Shown here: one piece after another, positions 1 through 8,842 of the stretch
Position numbering within the stretch: position 1 is the stretch's first letter
Layout of the letters: the number at the start of each line of letters is the position of its first letter
Assembly (NCBI GenBank): GCA_000697335.1
Contig: JNEM01010430.1
Location: 1-14,800 of the forward strand
Reading direction: 5' to 3'
Source: Conidiobolus incongruus B7586
Taxonomy: Eukaryota > Entomophthoromycota > Entomophthoromycetes > Entomophthorales > Conidiobolaceae
DNA: 14,800 nucleotides
Made by a program: the position numbers and the translations under genes
Notes under the pieces: model-generated
What the model saw: only the letters and a program-made list of their open reading frames with translations
Told to the model about the DNA's origin: nothing
Database searches by the model: none

Positions 1-291
1 TAAAATTTTATTATTTTTTAATTTTAATAGTAATAATATTAAATATGATCCCTAATATTTTGATAGAGTTATTTTAAATTATGAAATTCAGCTTCAAGTT
101 ATTATAACCCTTAGTATACTCCCAATAAAATCATTAAAAAAATATTTAAAAATATAATTCAATGAGGCAGATTGAATAAAAAATTCCAAATAAAATTATA
201 ATTTATTTAAATCAATTATAATTAAAAAAAAGAATTAATAACAATGACATATATTACCTGGTAAAATAAATATAGTGAATTAATATAAAAT
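1..291. other. AT-rich spacer, no gene seen
   Basis: No open frame of note, no tRNA boxes and no protein similarity that I can recognise. Base composition is the same low-GC background as the other intergenic stretches. The minus-strand tRNA downstream would terminate just inside the following repeat block, so this stretch lies beyond its 3' end. Confidence 0.6.
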
Positions 292-364
292 AAAAATATT
301 AATATAAAACATATGAATAGAAAAATATTAATATAAAACATATGAATAGAAAAATATTAATATA
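292..364. repeat. 29-bp tandem repeat, about 2.5 copies
   Basis: Two identical 29-bp units lie head to tail at 292-320 and 321-349, followed by a partial third copy at 350-364 that diverges near its end. Each unit begins AAAAATATTAATATAAAAC and ends CATATGAATAG. The array sits immediately 3' of the minus-strand tRNA-Leu gene. The exact identity of the two full copies suggests a recent duplication, for example by replication slippage. No function can be read from it. Confidence 0.85.
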
Positions 365-365
365 T

Positions 366-370
366 AAAAA
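366..370 (-). terminator. RNA polymerase III terminator of tRNA-Leu
   Basis: On the minus strand a run of five T residues starts 8 nt past the tRNA discriminator base. A run of four or more T is the usual RNA polymerase III stop signal, and this distance is normal for tRNA genes. Confidence 0.7.
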
Positions 371-377
371 TTTTGGT

Positions 378-459
378 TGAACAGAGAGAGGTTCGAACTC
401 TCGCCTCCGAAGAGACCACGGCCTTAACGTGGCGCCTTAGACCACTCGGCCATCTGTCC
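378..459 (-). tRNA. tRNA-Leu, anticodon AAG
   Basis: The 82-nt minus-strand sequence folds as a complete class II tRNA. It has a 7-bp acceptor stem (GGACAGA with TCTGTTC, one G-U pair), a D arm with box A (TGGCCGAGTGG), and a 5-bp anticodon stem CCACG/CGTGG around loop TTAAGGC. The anticodon AAG is at 423-425 in plus coordinates. A long variable arm of three pairs is closed by a TTCG tetraloop. The T arm is GAGAG-TTCGAAC-CTCTC (box B), and the discriminator is A. The long variable arm, A discriminator and AAG anticodon all fit leucine (CUU codons, and CUC through inosine). There is no intron and no encoded CCA. Every stem is intact, so it is probably functional. Confidence 0.97.
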
Positions 460-1344
460 ATATCAAAAATGAGACAAAATAAATATTCGTACTTAATATC
501 AAATAGTCCTGGAAAATATTTATTATAATAATTTGATCCTATTATTTAACGTTATCATTGGAATATATCTCTACAATCTCAAAATTTCTCTCCATCATTA
601 CTTTTAACTAAATTTTGATTATATCTAATTTTATACAATTAATAATTTCTATTTTTTTCACATTTTTAATTGAGGTTTACTTTAATTAAAACTTCCACAT
701 TACTCAACCTTCAATAATACTTTTATCAATTTTAAATTATTTTATACTTCCAACATAAAATCTATCACTATTATTTATCCATAAGTTCATCAAATGTGTA
801 TATTTTTATAATTAGTAAAATAATTAATACATTTCAACTATATTGGAAAATTGATAAAACTTTTTATAGATAATTTTAATCATTTAACAATTTTATTTTC
901 TAAATTCATTTAATATTTAGTAGAATTCTCATATTTCATTACAATTTATCTAATTTAACATTTTACTTCAAATTTAATATTTTGTTATAATATTATTACT
1001 TAATATCTATAAAAAGTTTAAAATTAAAAATATATTAATTGTATTATTATTATTTTTAATAATTTTCACACTATTTATATTCTATTTTATTTTTTTCATA
1101 ATTTTTGCCATATGACCTAAAATTAAAACAAACTAAGGAATTTAATTTCTTGGTAAATTAAACACTAAAAATCCCATAAATGAGTGACTTGGAAATTATC
1201 ATCATTATTACTTTCACTAAATGATACGGTTTATTGCATTTATTAATAATTCATAGTTTCGTGAATAATCATCATTTTTATCATTATAATCAATTTAATA
1301 ATTATTATTTATTTTTATTTTAATTTAAGATTAGTTTTAATAAT
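460..1344. other. Spacer and presumed myosin promoter region, strongly C over G
   Basis: No coding sequence recognised. The plus strand is markedly C-rich and G-poor: I count 40 C against 7 G in 541-780. The presumed promoter and 5' leader of the myosin gene fall in its last few hundred bases, but AT-richness hides any TATA box and I cannot place a transcription start. The other ATG I examined in this stretch, at about 1221, runs into a stop after eleven codons with no usable donor site before it. Confidence 0.5.
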
Positions 1345-4300
1345 ATGGTAAAATATAATATTCCATAATATATTGATTCAGTCTTGATGAATAATAATTA
1401 TAGAAAATACCAAAGAAAGCGGATTGGAGTGAAGACCGGTTTAAAAAGAAACAAGTGGGAGTGAGTGATATGACACTGCTGTCAAAAGTGGATAACGACC
1501 ACATTAATGATAATTTGGAGAAGCGTTTCTTTAACGGTGATATCTATGTAATTAACTTTAATATATCATAAATAAAGTTATTAACCCAAAGTTAGACTTA
1601 TATCGGCCACGTATTAATCAGTGTGAACCCATTTCGAGATTTGGGTCTTTATACAGATGATATTTTGAAATCTTATACTGGAAAGAATCGATTAGAAGTA
1701 AATTGAAAATATTCAACCTTAGATTAATATTAATTGGAGTTAGGTACCTCCTCATGTTTTTGCTATTGCTGAGAGTGCTTATTATCATATGATAAGTTAT
1801 AAGGAGAACCAGTGTGTTATTATTAGGTAAGTTTTTAATTTGGCAAGTTGATAATGATCGCTTTTTAACTTATTGATTAGTGGTGAATCTGGAGCTGGTA
1901 AAACAGGTAGCTATATTCAAATTTTATTTTAAATAGGTTACTCATTACAAATAAAAATTTATTCTAAAATATATAGAAAATGCTAAAAAGGTAATTACCA
2001 ATAAAATTTTATTGTATACTATAAAAAATCAGAGCTGATCCTAAATTCTCTAGATTATGCACTATATCGCAACTGTAAGTGGTGGAGGTCAATCCCAAAA
2101 CATTCAACACACTAAAGAAATGGTGCTTGCAACCAATCCTCTATTAGAAAGTTTTGGTTGCGCCAAAACTTTGAGAAATAACAATTCAAGTCGTCATGTA
2201 ATTTTCAAATTCTGATTCCTAAGCTATTGTTTTTCACCATTTTGTAGGGAAAATATTTGGAATTACAGTTTAATGGTCAAGGAGAACCTATTGGAGCATT
2301 TATTACTAATTATCTATTAGAAAAAGTACAATTTAATCACTTAGTATTAGTTAATTTAGACTAATTTGGTATAGAATCGTGTAGTGAGTCAAATTAAAAA
2401 CGAAAGAAATTTCCATATTTTTTATCAGTATTGTCGTGGCGCTTCCCAAGAATATAAAGGTAATTACATCATTACTCACTTATATTTGATTTTTTTTATT
2501 TAACATAATTCAGATATGTTTGGTGTAAGTGGTCCCGAAAACTTTTGGTACACATCTCAGAGCCAATGTCTCCAGGTAGATGGTATTGACGATATTAAAG
2601 ACTATCAGGATACTTTGGAGGCCATGCGAGTAATCGGTCTCACCGAAGACGAACAGATCGGTATCCATAGAGTTTTGGCACTGATTTTGTGGACTGGTAA
2701 CATTCAATTCACAGAAGCTGATAACAATTCCTGTTACGTGACAGATGCCGATGTCACTGATTTTGTAGCTTACCTTCTCCAAGCCGACAGTGCCAAACTC
2801 GAAAAGACTTTGGTTTCAAGAATTATGGAAACCAAGAGGGGAGGACGTCGTGGATCAGTTTATGAAGTTCCATTGAACCCAGATCAAGCGGTGGCAGTGC
2901 GTGATGCTTTAGCCAAAGCATTTTATGACCGATTATTCGAATGGATTATCGAACGTATTAATATTGCTTTGAAGCAGGGTTCCGGTTACGATTATACTAT
3001 CGGTGTCTTAGATATTTACGGGTTTGAAATTTTCGAACACAACAGTTTTGAACAATTGTGTATTAATTATGTGAATGAAAAATTACAACAAATTTTTATT
3101 GAATTAACTCTCAAGGCTGAGCAAGAAGAATATGTTAAAGAACAAATTCAATGGACTCCCATTAAATTCTTCAATAATAAGATTGTATGTGATCTGATCG
3201 AAGAAAAACGTCCTCCCGGCATTTTCGCAGCTATGAATGATGCCGTCGCTACAGCTCACGCCGATCCTTCCGCTGCTGATAATAGTTTCATTCAAAAGTT
3301 GAGTGTTTGTGCCAGCAATCCTCATTTGGAGCAAAGAGGACACCAATTCGTTATTAAACACTATGCGGGTGATGTATCCTACAACGTTCAAGGTATGACT
3401 GACAAAAATAAGGATCAATTGAGCAAAGATATTTTAGAGCTTTGTCAATCTTCTGAAAATGCTTTCATTCGCAATTTGTTCCCAGATCAGGTTGATCAAG
3501 ACTCCAAGCGAAGACCTCCGACCGCAAGTGATCGTATCAAATCATCTGCGGGCGCCCTCGTCAACAATTTGATGCAATGCCAACCCAGCTACATCCGTTG
3601 TATCAAACCCAACCAATCCAAATCCTCCAAGGAGTACGACCAAAAGATGTGTCTCCATCAGATCAAATACCTCGGTCTCTGCGAAAACATTAGAGTTCGT
3701 CGTGCAGGTTTCGCATATCGTCAAACTTTTGAAAAATTCGTCGAACGTTTCTTCCTCCTGTCCAAACGCACAGGATATGCAGGCGAATATATCTGGAGAG
3801 GTGACGCTAAACAAGGCACCAAAGCCATTTTAGAAGATATTAATATCCCTAAGGAGGAGTGGCAACTCGGTGTTACCAAAGCATTCATCAGACATCCTGA
3901 AACTCTATGGTCGCTCGAAAGTTTGAGGGACAAATACTGGCACACCATGGCCACCAGAATCCAACGCGCTTGGCGAGCTTTCCTCCAATATCGTCACGAT
4001 TGCGCCACTAAGATCCAAAGATGCTTTCGCAAGAATAAGGATCAGATGGCATACGCTCAAATTCGAGATCTTGGCCATCAACTCTTAGGTCAGCGCAAAG
4101 AGCGTAGACGTTTTAGTTTAGTGAGTATGAGACGCTTTTCCGGAGATTATTTGGGATTGAATTTGAAGAAGACTGGAGAAGCTATGAGGAATATTTGTAA
4201 TATTTCAGGTAATTTTACTTTTTTTTTAAATAATTGAATTTAATGTTAATTTGGGTTTAGATAAAGATACTGTGTTTAGTTTTAAGGTTGAGGTTTTAAT

Positions 4301-6156
4301 GCCGAGACCTCTAAGATCGAGTAAACCTTCCCCTAGAATTTTAATTATGGTAATTAAAAAAATATTGAAAATCCATAAAATTATTTTCTGATTTCATAAT
4401 AATTAGACTAAAGACTGTATTTATATATTGGCCACTGTTGTGGAAAAGAAAGTAGCTCAACTCAAAGTAGAACGCAAATTGTCTCTTACGATGATTACTA
4501 GTGTATCGTTGTCCACCTTGCAGGATGATTGGATGGTAAACAAACATATTAACAATTTTAACAAGCCTAATCTAGATTGCTAGGTGCTCCACGTTCGAGA
4601 TGATATTGACATTGTGTTAATATGCCCATTCAAAACGGAATTTGCTACCCATTTGAACAGGGTTACCAATTCTAGGATTACAATTAATGTGGAGACGACT
4701 ATCACCTACTCCAAGAAAGGTAATAAATCCGGTACTATTAAATTCCAAAAGGACGAAAATGCTCCAAAGGACGGTCTTTACAAAAATCATACTGTTTCAA
4801 TTGCTACAGGAGCTCCTGCTACAAGTCGTAAGTTTTTATTTTTTTTTGTTTGGATTTTAATTAATTTTCAATTTAGTTTCAAATCCTCCCTGCGCTAGGA
4901 ATGAACCTGTACGCACGACCCGTCCCAGTACTACGAAAGCCAAACCCGCTGCTAAACCAACTCCTAGGCCTGTTGCTAATACTGTTGCTTCAGCTCCAGT
5001 TTCTCACACCCCTCCAACAGCTTCAAGAGCTCCACCCCCACCTCCACCAGCTCCCGCAGCTACCCCTAAGAATATGTATAAGGCACTCTACGATTTCACA
5101 GCTTCTAGCGACGGTGAATTCTCTTTCAGCCAAGGGGACGTATTTGAAATTGTACAGAAGGAAGACAACGGCTGGTGGCTCGCCAAGAAAGATGGTAAGG
5201 AGGCTTGGGTACCTTCCAACTACTTGGAGGAAGTCAAGGTTACAGCTCCACCTCCACCTCCCCCAGTTGCTCCTAGAGCCACAGTGCCTACACCCACTGC
5301 TAAACCTCAGCTTACCACCGCTACTTCTGAGTCTGTTGCTCCCAAAGTAATTAGATTTCACTTTGCATCTGGTTTTTAATCTAATCATATTTTTAGCCAT
5401 TTAAATTGCCTGTCCAAGAGAAGTCACAGCCCGAACCTGAGCCCGAACCTCAAGTTACTCAACAGAGATTTGTACCTCCCAAACCGGTACCAGCATCAAA
5501 GCCCGCATTTAATTCCACTCAAGCCGATACCAATAATGATAATATTCCAGCTTGGAAGAAGGAATTACAGGCTATGAAACAGGTAATTAATAACACAGCA
5601 ATTTTTTGTAATCCAATACTCATATTTGACTAGGCTCGCGCTAACGGCGGTATTCGAACCCCTAGCGATTCTGGCAATTCCGGACCTCCATCGCCATCGC
5701 CAGTACCCAAGCCTACGCCTGGACAGCGTCCAGGTAATTTCTACACTTTATTGTTATTATTATCCCTACTAACATTGCATTTAGTACCCGGCGCCAAACC
5801 CGGCATCCCACCCAAACCCCAAATTCCGAGCAAACCATCATCCCTGACTAACTCGCTTAGTAATTCACCCCGCTCTTCAGTCGGTCCTTCTGGGGGAGTT
5901 GGAAGTCTTGCGAATGCTTTGAATTCTAAATTCAACCAAGCTGGCGGTATTCCCAGACCTGGAATGAGTCCCAGCACTGCCAATAATGACGATTCGGATG
6001 GCACATCATCCGCAGCGGTAAGTTTACCATCCCTAACCAATCAAGTTATTACTAATTGATTATTAGCCACCTATCCCATCTCGACCCGGAGGACCTCCAG
6101 TACCAGGCCAAAAACCAAAGATGCCACCCAGACCTCCCGTACCCAATCGCAATTAA
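1345..6156 (+). CDS. MYO1: Class I myosin, fungal Myo1/Myo3/Myo5 type, 18 exons
   Basis: Single-headed actin motor of cortical actin patches and endocytosis. Exons read from splice sites and family conservation: 1345-1347, 1404-1547, 1596-1697, 1744-1826, 1881-1906, 1977-1990, 2054-2197, 2248-2325, 2375-2459, 2514-4208, 4261-4349, 4407-4535, 4584-4827, 4877-5346, 5397-5582, 5634-5733, 5785-6017, 6067-6156; 3915 nt, 1304 aa, every junction in frame. The motor domain holds P-loop GESGAGKT (112-119), switch I NNNSSRHGK (166-174) and switch II DIYGFE (393-398). TEDS-site Ser341 lies in RRGSVY, a context suited to PAK kinases. Two IQ motifs (about 706-720 and 724-738) should bind calmodulin-like light chains. 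TH1 lipid-binding tail about 754-945, then Pro-rich linker, SH3 (about 1012-1065, ALYDF, WW, PSNY), a second Pro-rich part and a short LANAL segment (about 1226). Odd point: no acidic DDW end. The initiator is inferred: the conserved N-terminal exon opens directly after a TAG, and ATG at 1345 is followed at once by a donor site. Confidence 0.93.
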
Positions 6157-7374
6157 CTTACTAACACTATAATTTTGAAATTAATAACAAAAAGATTTTT
6201 AATATATTTGTTGGTCAGTTGGTTTTGATGATGTTTGATCACAGATGGAGATCAATTTAATTTGATTATTATTTTGGTGTTTATTTAATTCTTTGATTAG
6301 TAGATACTTGATCTATGATAATGTTTTGGGTTGAAATTGATCAGTTGATAGAATTTGATATTTTTATTTGGGATTAAAATTTTATATTTAATTTATTTAT
6401 AATTTAATAATATATTATTTACATTCATATATAAACAGTATATATTTTAAAATTGAAATATCAGAATGCTAATTGAACTTAATGGAATTTATGAATTTAT
6501 ATTTTTGTTAGAATATCCAATATAAAATAAACCAAAAAGAACAAGATATTGGTAATAATAACAATTGAGCAATATATTCAACTGTTATTGATTTAATAGG
6601 CAGATATTATTTTTAATTTGAATTCAAAAAAACTAACAATGTACATACTAAGTATATTAATAACCAATTCAAGAATTTCTAATATGAATCGAATTAATTC
6701 AAAACTATGCTTGATAGTGTTTGTTGAATCGTTTTCCTATTTAATATTTCATAAGAAAGGAATTTAATATAAATTCCCCACTCTTCAAACTATATCAGCA
6801 ATGATTAAAATTATCTAGATTATTAATCATATTAAAAATGATTAAATATTAATAAAAAAAATAATGATTAAATCGATTTGCAATACATATCATATTAAAT
6901 TTATTTTGAAACATATCCATATCATTATTTTATTCACAAATATTATTTATTATTTATATTTTATGATAATAAAATTTTTGAATTATTAGAATATTTATTA
7001 TAACTTGTCCAACTAATATTAATGATACTATTCTGATATATTGAAATTTTTTGTTTTTAATTATATAGATGAATCTATTATTTTTTATGAGTTAATAAAC
7101 ATGTAAGCTTGATATCAATATATTATAAACTTAAATATCCCTTATGATTTAGTAAAGGTAAAACCTAAGAAAATATTGACATAGTTGACCTAAACTTATT
7201 CAGTACCAATTCAAGCAAGAATATATAAATAAATGTAATATTCAAATATAGCTTTTAAGATTTAAATTCAAAGTATATGTATTGATCAAAAAATCGTTCA
7301 ATTGATATGAATTCGAAGATTGATTAATATTTTTAAATGAGGTAAAATATTATCTAATATTCATTAACATATAT
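6157..7374. other. Myosin 3' flank and AT-rich spacer
   Basis: No gene recognised. The first 200 bases or so are G-rich and C-poor on the plus strand (37 G against 9 C in 6181-6380) and probably include the myosin 3' UTR. I see no clean AATAAA near the stop codon, only AT-rich variants, so the cleavage site is open. The rest is AT-rich with no frame longer than a few dozen codons. Confidence 0.5.
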
Positions 7375-7562
7375 GGTTTGTTTCAAACCTTATATTTAAA
7401 AGAGAGTTATATGACTCTCTAATTTCGATCCATTAATGGCTTTATTTTATTAAATATACTAATATAACTTCAATTATATCTCTTCCTGTCTTACTTTTGA
7501 TTCGCAATCAATGAAATAAATCCGTATTCCCAAAAGGGATATTATTTATTGATTCGCAATCA
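7375..7562. repeat. Cluster of six short inverted repeats
   Basis: In under 200 bp there are six hairpin-forming sequences: GGTTTG/CAAACC with a 3-nt loop (7375-7389); AGAGAGT/ACTCTCT with a 6-nt loop (7401-7420); the palindrome CCATTAATGG (7430-7439); TGATT-CGC-AATCA (7498-7510); TCCC-AAAA-GGGA within 7525-7541; and a second exact copy of TGATTCGCAATCA (7550-7562). They lie between the myosin and the regulator and outside any reading frame. This could be a regulatory site array, a small structured RNA, or chance in AT-rich DNA. No family is recognised. Confidence 0.4.
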
Positions 7563-8610
7563 TAATATATTTGAAACAGAACTTGTTGAAAATTTATTAT
7601 CTAAAAATTATATATAACAGTACCTTGAAAAATTTTAATATATTAGTATTTTATCATTATTTCAAGAATTGAAAATCAGGTCAAAAGTAAATGATTTAGT
7701 AAAACTAAAAGCGAGTAGCTTTTGGTAAAATGACATATTAAGTGTAAGTTAAATGAATTTTAATTCCTTATATCAATTCAATACTATTGAATTCTAAATT
7801 TTTCTAAATATTATTATAAATTTGCTACAGTAACAATCAATAGATACATACAATATATTACAAACTATAAAAGTGTATACCTCTTAATTTTATAAAATCA
7901 CAAACTCCAACATTAAAAACAATATCCTCTTTATATATACTTATACAATCCATTGTTTACCAAACTAATTAAATTTACGGGATTATAAAAGATTTCCAAA
8001 ATAGAATTCAATTTCCTGTTTAATATCTAATTTAAAAATGTTCGGAATTGACTGGTGGATATTGTTGGTTTAAACCCAAATTATCACTAATATTATTAGA
8101 ATTTTGCCAATAGATAAATTTATTCAATACTCTAAATTTATTGATTTGAAGCAAAATTATTGCAAGATTTTTGGATCTTTGAATAGGTTTTCGGTATCCA
8201 TAACATAATTCGAGAACACTTCTTAATTTATTGATAATATTTTGGTATTAAGCTACCTTAAAGAACCTGAAAATGAAATCAATTAAGTAGTTATTTTGGG
8301 GTTTTGTTATATCAAGTTTTTTAAAATTTAGTGAAATTTTAATTAATAAAAAAAGAACAATTGATTCATTATGTGAACTTTTTAGCTCAAGATTATTAGA
8401 TTGATTGGGAATTTTTAGGTTAAATGTATTTTAATATTCAAAAAAAAGAAAAATTAATAGTATTACTGACTAGGAATTCGGTTTTTGATTCAATAGCAAT
8501 GCTGATTCAAATATTTGTAATGAATAATAATAAAAATTTGGGATGAAAATGAAAAAATCAAATTAGTGTTGTGTGTAAAGAATTAAGGTTATCCAATGAA
8601 CGATGATCAA
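7563..8610. other. AT-rich spacer upstream of the zinc-cluster gene
   Basis: No coding region recognised. It contains the perfect 10-bp palindrome GGTTTAAACC at 8067-8076. An 11-codon frame from the ATG at about 8039 is too short to call. The closing part is probably distal promoter of the downstream regulator. Confidence 0.5.
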
Positions 8611-8680
8611 TGAAAAATAATCTAATTGAGCATTAAGTGGATGAATGAAAAGAAATCTAATTGAGTATTGAGTGGATGAA
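8611..8680 (+). repeat. 35-bp tandem duplication in the regulator's upstream region
   Basis: Two adjacent 35-bp units, 8611-8645 and 8646-8680, match at 31 of 35 positions. They share the core TCTAATTGAG and the end AGTGGATGAA. The second copy ends about 160 bp before the start codon and 77 bp before the TATA box, a normal place for an upstream activating or repressing site. The four differences show the duplication is not brand new. Whether a protein binds here cannot be told from sequence. Confidence 0.75.
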
Positions 8681-8700
8681 TATGAACTAATCATCATATT

Positions 8701-8740
8701 CAATAGTCCTATTCCTCCACCAACTCTCTGATCCTATTAC
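8701..8740 (+). promoter_or_regulatory. C-rich, G-poor block before the TATA box
   Basis: These 40 bases hold 15 C and only 2 G, directly after a purine-rich stretch, and end about 18 bp before the TATA box. Pyrimidine-rich tracts near the core promoter are common in fungi. Reading it as a promoter element is inference from position and composition. Confidence 0.4.
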
Positions 8741-8757
8741 TGTTAATTTGTTTTAGG

Positions 8758-8765
8758 TATAAATA
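8758..8765 (+). promoter_or_regulatory. TATA box of the zinc-cluster gene
   Basis: TATAAATA lies 78 bp upstream of the start codon, followed by a T-rich and then A-rich leader that ends GGCAAA before the ATG. An A at -3 and an A-rich leader are favourable for fungal initiation. In such AT-rich DNA a TATA match alone is weak, but position and leader agree with it. Confidence 0.55.
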
Positions 8766-8842
8766 CTTGATAATTTGTCCAAAGTTGACTAGTTTTTCGT
8801 TTTTTATTTATCACCAAAAAAAAATAAAATAAAATTGGCAAA

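Noticed and set aside
292-364. CRISPR-like array
   Set aside because: The units are contiguous with no unique spacers, and the DNA is eukaryotic. It is a plain tandem repeat.
1465-1475. Myosin start at the in-frame ATG near 1470
   Set aside because: About 20 conserved-looking upstream codons ([19 protein letters not shown]) would be lost; they match the usual N-terminus of fungal class I myosins.
2176-2256. Cys in FGCAKT and His in NNNSSRHGK, where many myosins have Asn and Phe, as an active-site anomaly
   Set aside because: From memory, yeast Myo3/Myo5-type fungal class I myosins carry the same [16 protein letters not shown] form, so this is a family trait rather than a defect.
4901-5350. 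149-codon Leu/Gln/His-rich frame on the plus strand
   Set aside because: It is the shifted frame of the Pro-rich and SH3-coding exon; the repeated Leu and Gln arise from CCT/CCA codons read out of frame.
2510-5400. Several minus-strand frames of 68-125 codons opposite the myosin gene
   Set aside because: They lie antisense to well-conserved myosin exons and show no domain, compositional or promoter support.
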